A program made the position numbers and the translations under genes. This document shows positions 50,491 to 60,446 of a stretch of 64,000 nt of DNA, piece after piece. This stretch comes from Aquibacillus kalidii (GTDB lineage Bacteria > Bacillota > Bacilli > Bacillales > Amphibacillaceae). A model generated the notes under the pieces. That model was not told where the DNA came from. It made no database searches and saw only the letters and a list, made by a program, of their open reading frames with translations. Within the stretch, counting starts at the first letter, position 1; each line of letters starts with the position of its first letter. Where the stretch lies: the NCBI RefSeq assembly GCF_014280935.1, contig NZ_JACLZI010000064.1:1-64000 (forward strand), in the 5' to 3' direction.

Positions 50491-53329
50491 ACTTTCTTTT
50501 TTTTGCATCTAGCAATCGGGCAAATCGATCTTCTTTGCTTTCAGACTTATGGCCTTTTGTATCATTTTCAAGTTTCGGTTTATCTTTTTGTTCAACTTTA
50601 AGCCTATCGTACTGTTTTTTGACTATAACTGGTTCAACTGTTCGTCTTTGTTCTTGATTGGAAGTTCGAGATTCTACTTTTCGATAACTCCCCTTCTTCG
50701 TTGCTTGCTTTAGCTGGCTAAGCTGTGATGACCTTTCCTTTTCTTTTCCTTTTTTCATTTCTGTTTTCGCTTTACGGCTATTTCCCCTATGTCGAATAAA
50801 GCTAAAATCAATTCTAAATCTACGAACAGCCACATCTAGTAAGAATAACAAAAGTGACGCTACTAGCAGCCAAAAGAACACATCTTGTTTCTCATAATGG
50901 GGTTCGATTCCTCGTTCAGAAAATGCATGATCTAGATCTGATAGAACTGTTCCTCCACCAGCTTCAGCAATTTGCCGTAATAGCTCTTTATTAGTAGGTT
51001 GAAATGTATACTCTTGGGAATAAGGTACTACTAGGCCGGTTTTAAAGGAACCTACTACTTTGTCTTGCTCTGTTTCCGTTAATTGTAAGAAATACACACC
51101 TGGTTCTTCGGAAGTAAAGACCCCTTCAAACTCTCCCGGTGCCTTTTGTTGTAATTGAAGGTCTACCGTTGACCCCTTTTCATTAACCAAACTCGCATTT
51201 AGTTTTGAAAGCCCCTGATCTGGTGATGTGACATTCAACTTTACCTGATTTCCTTCTAATGTTTGGTTCAGTTGGTAAGGCTCTGATTCGTATTGCGGGA
51301 AAGTCCACGTTACAACATCATTCCATAGTGGTGACCAAGATTCCCAAGTTGGCCATGTTCCAGCCCATTTACCTGATAGATCTGAGGTCCATGCCACTGT
51401 TTTTCCCAGTCCATATTGCCAACGGGCCAAAACCGGGTCATCCTTTTCACTGACAAGCATAACTTGCGCTCGCTTTTTTGGTGTTGTTGCAATATACGCA
51501 TTCATTTCAGGTACGCCTTCAGAGAAATAGTCAGTCCACTCATATCCATTAACTAGCTTTGGAAAAAAAGGATTATCTTCAATATATGTTCGCGTAATTA
51601 AGGCAGTTTCTCTCGATAAAATAGTTGGAATACTCGAATCATTTTGTACGAGATAAAAACGACCATCACCTAATGTAGCCATTTCTTCAAGAAGTACCCC
51701 ATCGGCTTCGATACCAATTGCCACTGTTGACAGAGTAATCCCTTCTTCTTTTCCATGTTTGATCATTTCCTGATAATCTAACGTAGTTCCGGATTGTCCG
51801 TCAGTTAATAAAATAATATGCTTTCGCTTCAATTCTAGTTGTTCTAATTGATCATATGCCTGACCTGTTGGTGTGAAGATATCCGTACCACCACTGGCTG
51901 TTATGGAACGAACTTTATCCATGACAGCCTCCTTATCAGTAATAGGTCCCGTTTCCACAACCTGCCACGGAACGGAATCGAAGGCAATTACACCTAACGT
52001 ATCCTTTTCACGTAGTAAATCAATGGAACGCGCAGCTGCTTCTCTTGCTAGCGCAATCTTGTTGCCCATCATACTGCCAGACTTATCCATAACAATGACT
52101 AGACCAAGTGAAGGCAGCTCCTTTTTACCTTTAATATCTGTATCAACAGGCAATAACTTTTCAATTGGGGTTTTATAATACCCACCAACACCAAACGATT
52201 GGTCTCCCCCTGTCATAATAAATCCTAAACCAAAGTCTCTTACTGCCGTTTGGATCATATCCATTTGTTCTCCAGAAACGGAGGTAGCTGAAACATCGCT
52301 AAAAATAATCGTGTCGTATTTTAGGTAATTACTTAATTGCCCAGGTAATAATGCTGGTTCAATTGTTTTTACATTTAGAGCAGATGATTGTAATGATTGC
52401 TGTAAATTATTTGCTGCTCCTTTTTTCCCTTCCACAATCAGTACATGTGGTAATCCTCTTGTCTCAGCAAACGCTGAAAGTTGATTATTCTCAACAACTT
52501 CATCACCATTAGCTATGATCTCTGCTGTATAAGTATGAAAACCATCTTCAACAACCAACTGTTGAAAAGATAATTGATTCGTACCTTCCTTTATCTCTAT
52601 CGCTTGATCAACAATTAGCTTTCCATCTTCCTTGATTCTAATCTGACTGGTTGACTCTATATTACTATTAATAGTCATGGACAATTTGGCTTGTTCACCA
52701 AGATAAATTGTCTCCGGAACCTCAAATGAATCAATGGCAACATCCGCCTGGTACACTGTATCATAAGGCAATACATCAACCGTGTATCCCCGTTTCTTTA
52801 AGTAAGTAGCTTGGTTGACAGCATCTCCTATATTTTCATTTCCATCACTCAATAAAACAATTCGTCCTTTACTATTACCAGAAAATAAACTGCTAGCTAA
52901 TTGCAAACCTGCTCCAATATTTGTAAAGGACTTATTAATGTCTGTTTGAAATTCGGAAATACCACTCATTCGTTCTGTTAAAGGGGAGTCAACAGTTGCA
53001 TGTGATCCGATGGAAATAACTCCAACTTTATCATCTAATTGTTTCTGTTTAACAGATTCATTAATAGACTTGATAATAGTACTTTCATGATCCATCATAC
53101 TATGGGAACGATCTGCTACAAATACTGTTGTCATATGTTGGATAGGAATAAGTATTTGTACCCCAGCAAGTGCAAGGATAACGAAGCTAAATATAATAGA
53201 TCTTAATATAAGAAGTATTACTTTACGACTTCCAAACAAATTCATATTCTTTCTTGAAAATAAAAACAAAACATAGACCATTGGTATGAAGGCCAGTAAC
53301 CACAGGGGATTATCGACTTGAAATGCCAC
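50489..53329 (-). CDS. double-VWA / GATase-like membrane protein
   Basis: A 946-residue protein: two N-terminal helices (about 8-26 and 38-58), a first VWA-like domain ('FVADRSHSMM', about 68-205), a beta domain, a GATase-like fold ('GFIMTGGDQSFGVGGYY', about 290-385), a second VWA with intact MIDAS ('VIVMDKSGSMMG' and later Thr and Asp, about 400-575), a beta region, then one helix (about 825-842) and a basic, disordered 100-residue cytoplasmic tail. The first MIDAS has DRSHS in place of DxSGS. Last gene of the eight-gene operon; overlaps the BatA-type gene by 20 bp. Confidence 0.85.
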   Translation of the reverse strand: MAFQVDNPLWLLAFIPMVYVLFLFSRKNMNLFGSRKVILLILRSIIFSFVILALAGVQILIPIQHMTTVFVADRSHSMMDHESTIIKSINESVKQKQLDDKVGVISIGSHATVDSPLTERMSGISEFQTDINKSFTNIGAGLQLASSLFSGNSKGRIVLLSDGNENIGDAVNQATYLKKRGYTVDVLPYDTVYQADVAIDSFEVPETIYLGEQAKLSMTINSNIESTSQIRIKEDGKLIVDQAIEIKEGTNQLSFQQLVVEDGFHTYTAEIIANGDEVVENNQLSAFAETRGLPHVLIVEGKKGAANNLQQSLQSSALNVKTIEPALLPGQLSNYLKYDTIIFSDVSATSVSGEQMDMIQTAVRDFGLGFIMTGGDQSFGVGGYYKTPIEKLLPVDTDIKGKKELPSLGLVIVMDKSGSMMGNKIALAREAAARSIDLLREKDTLGVIAFDSVPWQVVETGPITDKEAVMDKVRSITASGGTDIFTPTGQAYDQLEQLELKRKHIILLTDGQSGTTLDYQEMIKHGKEEGITLSTVAIGIEADGVLLEEMATLGDGRFYLVQNDSSIPTILSRETALITRTYIEDNPFFPKLVNGYEWTDYFSEGVPEMNAYIATTPKKRAQVMLVSEKDDPVLARWQYGLGKTVAWTSDLSGKWAGTWPTWESWSPLWNDVVTWTFPQYESEPYQLNQTLEGNQVKLNVTSPDQGLSKLNASLVNEKGSTVDLQLQQKAPGEFEGVFTSEEPGVYFLQLTETEQDKVVGSFKTGLVVPYSQEYTFQPTNKELLRQIAEAGGGTVLSDLDHAFSERGIEPHYEKQDVFFWLLVASLLLFLLDVAVRRFRIDFSFIRHRGNSRKAKTEMKKGKEKERSSQLSQLKQATKKGSYRKVESRTSNQEQRRTVEPVIVKKQYDRLKVEQKDKPKLENDTKGHKSESKEDRFARLLDAKKRK

Positions 53330-55139
53330 GTCGATACACCTCCCATTCGATAAACAAAATTAGAAGAGCAATTGCCGCAAAAATTCTCCAAAGTTCTAAT
53401 TTGGATAACGTCTTTGTATCGCTCGCTTCACCTTTCCTATTCAATGAAAAGGAATCTACCGATCGTATGATTTTTTCTTCATCAGGTAACTGAACTACAA
53501 ATGGACGAAACTCAGAACCATATGATGTCTGCTCATGTAGTTGATACATACTTGGTCTTTTCGGAACAAGCGTTTCTTTTTGATTTAAAACAATCGGGTA
53601 AAGGTCATCCCCATCTAACGTTTCGATGATTGCCTTTTCCGTTGTTGGTGATAGATTGATAGTCATTGATTCCAATGGTGTAAAATACCCCAGTGTCTCC
53701 TGATCAGCAGACAGATAGTGGATACTATTGGCCAGTAGTATTGGGAAACCTGGGTGCAAAGGCCAATCAGAATCGTTGATATCAAAGGCAAACAAAACTA
53801 TAGGAGATCTTTGATAGTTTCCTTTCGCTATGACTCCCTCTTCTCCACTCTTTACGATAGGTTTAAGACCCTGCCAATCACCAACTTGAAAAGCTTTACT
53901 TAAATACATAGATTTGACGTTACTAAATTGCAATATAGGCTCACTAGACTCCGATTGGAGACTATAGGAAAGATCCTTCTTTTCTTTAATTGCAAAAGGA
54001 CCACCGATCTTTGGAGATAGAATTATTTTGGGGCCCTTAGGCCATTTGTCGGCTTCTACATTAGACACTATATAAGTATTTACTTGCTCGTTATCGGGAT
54101 AAGCATATTCACCTTGATCATTCTTCGTAACCACAACCGTATCTATACTAGCAGAATTTAAAGCCTTTTCTACAAAAGGATTCGTATCTCCAACTAAATA
54201 CACAGTGTCAGTTGTTTGTTTAGGTAGTAACGCATAGATCGTATTATCAAGGTCATAGTCATCATCATCTAACTTTGCCGTATAATGATTATGTAATGGT
54301 AAATCATTGATAGTGAGTGTCTTTTGTTCGGCCGCAGCAAGTTTATCTGTAAGCTGTTTTATTTTTCCATCCTCCCCTTCAATCGACAGGGTAAATTCCT
54401 TTTCTTCCGCAGTTTGATTTTCAATCGTTACAATTGCGGCTACAGTTTCTCCCGAAGGCTTTACTCCAAACGTAGTTAACGATAGATTATTTGATGACAC
54501 ACTACGATTATGTATAACGATATCACTCGTTATATCTAATTCTTTCAACTGCTCCGTTTGTAAATGGTCAGTGAAAATATGAATCTCTCCTGTTCCATTT
54601 TTAATTAAAGACTGAGCCAATTGAATGCTATCTACCATATTCTCATGCTGGAAGGATATCTCCATCTCATTTAAGAGATGATCAACATTTGGTAGGTCCG
54701 TTTCACTAGATGCGAGTAGTATTGGGGCTCTTTGGGCTTCTATTAGGCTAACTTGCTGATCGTCCCCCAACTTATCTACTAATTCCTTCGCCTCTTGCTT
54801 AACAGATTGAAACCTAGAATCAGAACCATTTGTGACCGACATTGTTGCAGAAGTATCCATAATAATTACTACATGTTCACTAAATACTTCCTTTCCATCT
54901 AGAAAGGGCCGCGTTAAGGCTATAATGATAAACAATAAAAATAACAGCTGTAAAAGTAATAAGATGTTTTTCTGCAGTCTTTTCCACCAACGGTCTGTTT
55001 CCCACTCTTTCATGGTTTGTTCCCATAAATATATAGAAGAGATCGGTTGATTTTCGTATTGTTTTTTAAAGAAATAAAGCAGCAATAATAGTGGAATTGA
55101 CATTAAAAACACAAAGGAAATGGGTGTTAGAACCCCCAT
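53310..55139 (-). CDS. BatA-type VWA membrane protein
   Basis: A 609-residue protein. Its N-terminus (two helices, about 1-25 and 55-80, with 'ALTRPFL') matches the BatA N-terminal domain; a VWA domain follows with MIDAS 'IIMDTSATMSV'; the C-terminus has one helix near 590. VWA domains bind protein partners through a metal ion, and MoxR-type ATPases remodel such complexes. ATG 55139 has GGGAGGTGAGG before it; the five-residue extension is rejected. Confidence 0.82.
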   Translation of the reverse strand: MGVLTPISFVFLMSIPLLLLLYFFKKQYENQPISSIYLWEQTMKEWETDRWWKRLQKNILLLLQLLFLLFIIIALTRPFLDGKEVFSEHVVIIMDTSATMSVTNGSDSRFQSVKQEAKELVDKLGDDQQVSLIEAQRAPILLASSETDLPNVDHLLNEMEISFQHENMVDSIQLAQSLIKNGTGEIHIFTDHLQTEQLKELDITSDIVIHNRSVSSNNLSLTTFGVKPSGETVAAIVTIENQTAEEKEFTLSIEGEDGKIKQLTDKLAAAEQKTLTINDLPLHNHYTAKLDDDDYDLDNTIYALLPKQTTDTVYLVGDTNPFVEKALNSASIDTVVVTKNDQGEYAYPDNEQVNTYIVSNVEADKWPKGPKIILSPKIGGPFAIKEKKDLSYSLQSESSEPILQFSNVKSMYLSKAFQVGDWQGLKPIVKSGEEGVIAKGNYQRSPIVLFAFDINDSDWPLHPGFPILLANSIHYLSADQETLGYFTPLESMTINLSPTTEKAIIETLDGDDLYPIVLNQKETLVPKRPSMYQLHEQTSYGSEFRPFVVQLPDEEKIIRSVDSFSLNRKGEASDTKTLSKLELWRIFAAIALLILFIEWEVYRRGISSR

Positions 55140-55143
55140 AGCC

Positions 55144-56034
55144 TCACCTCCCAATCCAACCTTTACCCATTAGTGTTGAAAAAACGGTTTCATCTAATGC
55201 AGTTGAAGTTGTACATGGAATTAGATCAATTCCACGACCTCGACAGAAAGAACTAATGGATAGCATATGAGATTGTAGCAATTGCCTGTAATTTTCCATC
55301 ACCTTTGGGGACATAGACACCTGGCGTTCCCCCATTGTTTCGACATCAATTAACTTAACATCACCAACAAATCCCGGTTGTTTTTCTTCTGGTAATAATA
55401 CTTGAATCAATAGAACTTGCTGACGTTTAGCTTGCATCCTTTTGATAGCGGAGAACAAGTGCTCAGGATTGTCTAGGAAATCACTTATCATGATATGAAG
55501 TCCACCATGCTTCCCTTCTTTTATGGAATGCAATAAACAATCACCGAAGGATTTACTGTCATTGGCAACAGCAACTTGATCCATAAAGGTTAAAGCTTTC
55601 TTGGTCATAGCTTTGCCCTTTGTAAATGGTAACGATCGTGATGATGACGCGACAGGCTTTATCATCACTCTGTCTGAATTTGCAAGACTCAGAAAACTGA
55701 ATACGGCGGCCATTTGTTTTGCTCTAAGCCACTTATGATTATTTATTGCCATTGACTTCGTACAATCTAAATAAATAGTGATATCTAATTCTTGTTCATC
55801 TAAAAACCGTTTAATATAAAACTTTCCTGATCTCGCATATGTATTCCAGTCAATCTGTCTTAAATCATCTCCAGGATTATATGTCCGGTAATCAGAGAAC
55901 TCTAATGAAGAACCTAAACGCTGTGATCTCCTTTCCCCTTTTTGCCCTCCACGTACATAGCGTTTAGATATAATCTTGTAGTTTGATAGTCTTCTCGTTA
56001 ATACTGGCGATAGAAGATCACTCACGAAATTCAC
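55144..56034 (-). CDS. DUF58 domain protein
   Basis: A 296-residue soluble protein with the DUF58 signature 'SLEFSDYRTYNPGDDLRQIDWNTYARSGKFYIKRF' (broken by DDLRQIDW, about 43-77), followed by a VWA-like fold ('TIYLDCTKSM'). DUF58 proteins accompany MoxR ATPases and VWA proteins. The start is GTG, overlapping the MoxR stop by 4 bp. Confidence 0.88.
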   Translation of the reverse strand: MNFVSDLLSPVLTRRLSNYKIISKRYVRGGQKGERRSQRLGSSLEFSDYRTYNPGDDLRQIDWNTYARSGKFYIKRFLDEQELDITIYLDCTKSMAINNHKWLRAKQMAAVFSFLSLANSDRVMIKPVASSSRSLPFTKGKAMTKKALTFMDQVAVANDSKSFGDCLLHSIKEGKHGGLHIMISDFLDNPEHLFSAIKRMQAKRQQVLLIQVLLPEEKQPGFVGDVKLIDVETMGERQVSMSPKVMENYRQLLQSHMLSISSFCRGRGIDLIPCTTSTALDETVFSTLMGKGWIGR

Positions 56035-57023
56035 GACCTCTCTTCTATTAAAGTAAGTAACCCATTTATCAGATCTTCCGGTTTTACTTCTGCAGCTTCC
56101 CCTTCAAAATTCAAAAAAACTCGATGGCGCAAAACCGGACAAGCTACCTCTTTTATGTCACCTATTGAAACATTATAGCGCCCATCAAAAAGTGCCCTTA
56201 CTTTGGCAACAGCAATAATGCTTTGTAGTCCCCTTGGTCCTGAACCGTACTGTACATATTGGTTAATTTGTTCGGAAGCGTGGCTATCTCCCGGATGTGT
56301 CGCCATAATCACATTCACGGCATAGTCTAAGACACTATCTGCTACAAGTATATGCTTTGCCATCTCTTGTACCTCAAGAACAAAAGCTGCGTCCATCAAT
56401 TTTTCTAATCCTACCTGAGTAGGACTAGTTGTTCTCTTTGCTATTTCTCTTAATTCGTCACGGCTTGGATAAGCAACATTTATCTTCATAATAAACCGAT
56501 CCATTTGTGCCTCTGGTAAAGGATACGTCCCTTCCAACTCAACTGGGTTTTGTGTAGCTAAAACAAAGAAAGGTGAAGGTAATTTTCTCATTTCCCCCAT
56601 TACTGTCACTGTTTTTTCTCCCATAGCCTCTAATAAAGCACTCTGAGTCTTTGGCGTGGCTCGGTTAACTTCATCTGCCAAGACTATATTTGAGAACAAT
56701 GGCCCTTCGTAAAACTCGAACGACTGTCCACCTGATTCATTCGGTTGAATCATATTCGTACCTGTAATATCCGTGGGCATCAAATCGGGTGTAAATTGAA
56801 CTCGAGAAAATTGTAAATTCATAACCTCTGAAATTTTTCGAACTAGCATTGTTTTACCTAACCCAGGTAACCCTTCTAAAAGTACATGACCTTGTGCAAA
56901 GATCCCCCAAAGGAGTTGATTAAGTACCTCATCCTGTCCGACAATGAATCGTCCAATTTCTGCTTTGATTTCCTTCATTTTCTTTTTTACGTCCGTAATA
57001 GCTTGTTCACTAATCGTATCCAT
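56031..57023 (-). CDS. MoxR family AAA+ ATPase
   Basis: A 330-residue AAA+ ATPase: Walker A GLPGLGKT (51-58), Walker B 'NIVLADEVNRA' (about 105-115), sensor 'FVLATQNPVELEGTYPLPEAQMDRF' (in two parts around residue 160) and arginine-finger region 'YGSGPRGLQSI'. MoxR proteins act as chaperones for metal insertion or complex assembly, usually with VWA partners such as those encoded next. The start directly abuts the upstream stop codon. Confidence 0.92.
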   Translation of the reverse strand: MDTISEQAITDVKKKMKEIKAEIGRFIVGQDEVLNQLLWGIFAQGHVLLEGLPGLGKTMLVRKISEVMNLQFSRVQFTPDLMPTDITGTNMIQPNESGGQSFEFYEGPLFSNIVLADEVNRATPKTQSALLEAMGEKTVTVMGEMRKLPSPFFVLATQNPVELEGTYPLPEAQMDRFIMKINVAYPSRDELREIAKRTTSPTQVGLEKLMDAAFVLEVQEMAKHILVADSVLDYAVNVIMATHPGDSHASEQINQYVQYGSGPRGLQSIIAVAKVRALFDGRYNVSIGDIKEVACPVLRHRVFLNFEGEAAEVKPEDLINGLLTLIEERS

Positions 57024-58634
57024 TTAATTTGTTCCTCCCCCTGGGTCTATATCCGAAAAATAACTTTTTATAATAGATTGTAAATGATCTGGATAGTCGT
57101 TCCTTTCCATAGCTTGGCGGTAGGTTTCTTCATATTGCTGATAAACTTCTCCATAAGAACGAACCTCACCAGGTAGAATAGGGGCATTTGGAGCAATTTG
57201 TTGTTCGCTATTACCCTCTCCAAGTTGACCGTTATCCACTTCTGTATTATTTTGACCTTCCAGTTGCTTCGGTACAGTTAAATCATGATTTCCAGCACCT
57301 AGTCCTGCTCCATTTCCCGAACCCGAGCCTGAGCCAGATCCACTTCCTGAGCCCGAACCTGATCCACTTCCTGAACCTGCTCCCGAACCACTACCAGATC
57401 CATTCCCTGAACCACTTGCCCCGGATGCTCCGCTACCCGAACCATTTCCAGATTTAGAGGTATTACTACCAGATGAACTATTACCTTGTGTTGATCCTGA
57501 ACTACCACTGCCGGAAAAAGCTAATTTGCCTGAAGGACTAAGCCCAGCAGCCTGTAATTGTTGATTTAACTGCTGTGCTAACTGTTGAAGATCAGTTTGC
57601 GCCTTCGCTAAGCTAGATTCCTTAGCAGCCTCTTCTAGAAGTTCAGCCATTTGTTCCTCCATGGAGGTAAGTAATTTTTCTAGCTCTTGTTTGGATAATT
57701 CTTGATTAGCTAACTCAGGTGACTCTAACCCGAGTTGTTCAGCAGCCTGTTTCATCTGTTCTTGAAGCTTTTGTAATTCTTCTTCACTCAATCCTTCTAA
57801 CTGATTCATTAGATCAGCCATTTGTTTTTCCATTTGTTTTTTATCCAGATTGGTTAATGCTTGAGCTAATTTATCCAAGTTATTCCCTTTCAACTTCTCA
57901 CTCAAAGATTGAAGAGATTGTTTTTTTTGCTCCGATTTTTTCTTTAGTTCATCCAACTTTTTCTCCGCTCGAAGCATATCTTCCTTTAATTCTGAGGCCT
58001 TCTTCTCTTTTTGAGCTTCTTTTAAAAGCTTTTCTAATTCTTTATTGGTCTTTTCATCTACTTTTTCTTCATGTTCATCCGCAAAATTTTTCACCTTTTC
58101 CTTTTGCTCTTCTAATATTTCTCTATCTTTTTCTTTATTATTTGCCGTCTCCATTACTTCATTTGGAAATAAAAGACCAAGACATGTTAGAGAACCAAAC
58201 AGTAAGAAAAGAAACATCTTCCTCCAGTACATCCATTGCAGCTTTTCACTTTTAATAATAGGCAGCATTTCTTTCATACTGTTTAAACAATCTTTACGTT
58301 GGATTAACGCGATTGGTGAGCTTTCATCTAAAAATTGAAAAGCTGTTACAACCTTATCATTTAACCCTTTTTTGTCGTACTCTTTAGCTGCATCTAGATC
58401 TGAAGGTCTTCGCTTCCAAAAGTAGCCAAGTAAAACGACAACTATTACTACAGCACTTAATGCAATTTTCCACTCTAGATAAAGAACGATAAAAATGCGA
58501 CTCCATATCGTCCAGGCCAATGCGATGCCTGCCAGATAAATTAATCCATTATAACAGATCCGTATCGCTTCTTTTACCAATAGCTTTCGTTTTACTTCCT
58601 TTAACATTTGAAAAAATAGATTTTCTTCACTCAT
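57024..58634 (-). CDS. membrane coiled-coil protein with Gly-Ser linker
   Basis: A 536-residue protein: two helix pairs at the N-terminus (about 28-70 and 132-155), a long Lys/Glu/Gln coiled coil (about 165-350), a low-complexity Gly-Ser stretch (about 365-445) and a short folded C-terminus ('YGEVYQQYEETYRQAMERND'). No catalytic motif is seen. Its place between the ABC permease and MoxR suggests a scaffold or a MoxR/VWA client. It resembles DUF4175-like proteins of other MoxR clusters only in outline. AAGGGGT precedes the ATG. Confidence 0.7.
   Translation of the reverse strand: MSEENLFFQMLKEVKRKLLVKEAIRICYNGLIYLAGIALAWTIWSRIFIVLYLEWKIALSAVVIVVVLLGYFWKRRPSDLDAAKEYDKKGLNDKVVTAFQFLDESSPIALIQRKDCLNSMKEMLPIIKSEKLQWMYWRKMFLFLLFGSLTCLGLLFPNEVMETANNKEKDREILEEQKEKVKNFADEHEEKVDEKTNKELEKLLKEAQKEKKASELKEDMLRAEKKLDELKKKSEQKKQSLQSLSEKLKGNNLDKLAQALTNLDKKQMEKQMADLMNQLEGLSEEELQKLQEQMKQAAEQLGLESPELANQELSKQELEKLLTSMEEQMAELLEEAAKESSLAKAQTDLQQLAQQLNQQLQAAGLSPSGKLAFSGSGSSGSTQGNSSSGSNTSKSGNGSGSGASGASGSGNGSGSGSGAGSGSGSGSGSGSGSGSGSGSGNGAGLGAGNHDLTVPKQLEGQNNTEVDNGQLGEGNSEQQIAPNAPILPGEVRSYGEVYQQYEETYRQAMERNDYPDHLQSIIKSYFSDIDPGGGTN
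57305..57445 (-). repeat. Gly-Ser coding simple repeat
   Basis: Tandem units built on the hexamer TCAGGN/TCGGGN and their 12-18 bp multiples encode alternating Gly-Ser within the coiled-coil protein. The purity suggests slippage-prone length variation; in-frame changes would alter linker length only. Confidence 0.75.
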
Positions 58635-58637
58635 GGG

Positions 58638-59513
58638 TTACCCCTTCTTTTTTCTTGATTTTAGCTGAGTCGAAGGTCTAAGTCTTATAATACTAACAAA
58701 CAAGGAAAAAATCGTAATAATCGAGTAGGATGTAATAAACCCTTTCCACAAATCCCAATTCACCCCCGCCGATTGAAGTGATCTCTCAACAGTAGGTTCA
58801 TAAATTGAAAATAGTGTCGCAGCTGGATTAAGCATTAAAGCTACATACGGTAGGTAGTGATTCCCTTGGGTTACCCCACTCGGTCCTGTATATTGTTGCA
58901 TCACAAAACGTAGGGAGATGAAGAATAAAATTAATGTTCCAACAACTAGGAACACCATCACCCCATACGTAGTGATTGTTGCCACCATCGTCCGTCGTAT
59001 CAATGTAGAAAACATAATCCCAAGGCTTCCAATAGTAAGCATTGTCAATAAATGAAAACTAAATGTTATCATCACCATTTCCGGTGATACACCACCATAT
59101 AAGAACACAATACTATAAAGCGGTAAGGATGCGATTAGCATTAGAAATAAGTAGGCTATCGAAGAGAATAGTTTGCTTAAAATGATCGATGTAGACGATT
59201 GTTGTGTTGTTAATAAAATATTTAACGTCTGCATTTCTCGCTCTCCACTTATTGCACCGGCTGTAAGTCCAGGAGTCATAAACAGAATTAACCCTAATTG
59301 TCCTATCCCTAATACCATAAAGAGATTTCGACTGTCGGTTGCAGTGAAACTATCATAACTAAGATATGATTCTATATAAATAAACGCTAAACAGGCAATA
59401 CCACATACAAGTAAATAGAAAAACAGACCGAGAAAACTTTTAAATGTACGAAATCTTAATTTTACTTCCTTATTCAAAACTGGATTGATGAACAATGACA
59501 TGAAGCGGTCCAA
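58638..59513 (-). CDS. ABC-2 type transporter permease
   Basis: A 291-residue membrane protein with six helices and the typical first loop 'NPVLNKEVKLRFRTFKSF' and 'TAGAISGEREMQTLNILLTT', signatures of ABC-2 exporters linked to ATPases of the GldA/NatA type. The start is TTG at 59513 behind AAGGGGG at 8 bp, directly after the ATPase stop; an in-frame ATG four codons later has no binding site. Confidence 0.82.
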   Translation of the reverse strand: MDRFMSLFINPVLNKEVKLRFRTFKSFLGLFFYLLVCGIACLAFIYIESYLSYDSFTATDSRNLFMVLGIGQLGLILFMTPGLTAGAISGEREMQTLNILLTTQQSSTSIILSKLFSSIAYLFLMLIASLPLYSIVFLYGGVSPEMVMITFSFHLLTMLTIGSLGIMFSTLIRRTMVATITTYGVMVFLVVGTLILFFISLRFVMQQYTGPSGVTQGNHYLPYVALMLNPAATLFSIYEPTVERSLQSAGVNWDLWKGFITSYSIITIFSLFVSIIRLRPSTQLKSRKKKG

Positions 59514-60446
59514 TTACTCGTCCCCCTTTGTTATTTCCATAAAGATGTCCTCTAAATTACTCTGCTTCTGAGTAAAGGTTAGAATCGGAATTTCATTTTT
59601 AACTGCTTTTCTCAGTAATTCTATTTGATCATCTTCTGTCCCTTCATAGGAAACATGAAGCAGAAGTTCAGTTTTTTCATCCCGCTCGACTTGAAGAACA
59701 TTAGGATCCTCCTGGAAAAAAGCTATGGTACGTTCTATATTATTCTTCACTTGGATATTCAGTATTTTTTGTGCTTGCAGTTGGTTTTCAATTTGACCAA
59801 CATTGCCACTAGCAATCAAATTTCCATGTTCAATAATACCCAGGTAATCACACATTTCAGATAGTTCTGGAAGGATGTGAGAGGAAATAATGATCGTTTT
59901 TTCCATGTTTTTTAATTCTTTTAAAATACCTCTCATCTCTATTCTTGCACGCGGATCCAAACCAGATGCAGGTTCATCTAAAATTAAAACCTCTGGGTCA
60001 TGAATTAATGCTCTTGCCAAACAAAGTCTTTGCTTCATTCCTCTTGAGAGGACATCTACGTAACTATCTTTTTTATCTATTAAGTTAACTAACTCTAGTA
60101 ACTGTGGAATGATTGCTTTTCTTTCATTACTCGGTACACCATAACTAGCGCCATAGAAATCTAAGTATTCGTGTACTTTAAATTGATCGTAGACACCAAA
60201 GAAATCTGGCATATACCCTATGTGCTTACGAACCTGCTTCGGATTTTTCGTAACATCATATCCATTTACATAAGCAGTTCCATTTGTTGGTGCAAGTAAG
60301 GTAGCTAGTATAGAGAAGGTAGTAGACTTCCCAGCACCGTTAGGCCCGACAAATCCAAATACTGTCCCTTTATCAATAGAAAGATTTAAATTATTCAATG
60401 CGGTAAATGAACCGTACTTTTTAGTTAAATTATTTATTTCTATCAC
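59514..60446 (-). CDS. ABC transporter ATP-binding protein
   Basis: A 310-residue ATPase with Walker A GPNGAGKS, signature 'LSRGMKQRL', Walker B 'VLILDEPASGLDP' and 'SSHILPE', plus a C-terminal extension as in GldA/CcmA-type exporters. Forms an exporter with the next permease. The start is GTG, overlapping the upstream stop by 4 bp. Confidence 0.88.
   Translation of the reverse strand: MIEINNLTKKYGSFTALNNLNLSIDKGTVFGFVGPNGAGKSTTFSILATLLAPTNGTAYVNGYDVTKNPKQVRKHIGYMPDFFGVYDQFKVHEYLDFYGASYGVPSNERKAIIPQLLELVNLIDKKDSYVDVLSRGMKQRLCLARALIHDPEVLILDEPASGLDPRARIEMRGILKELKNMEKTIIISSHILPELSEMCDYLGIIEHGNLIASGNVGQIENQLQAQKILNIQVKNNIERTIAFFQEDPNVLQVERDEKTELLLHVSYEGTEDDQIELLRKAVKNEIPILTFTQKQSNLEDIFMEITKGDE

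Noticed and set aside
57188-58338. Long open frames on the plus strand opposite the coiled-coil/Gly-Ser gene
   Set aside because: They are antisense shadows created by the biased codon composition of a Lys/Glu/Gln and Gly/Ser-rich gene.
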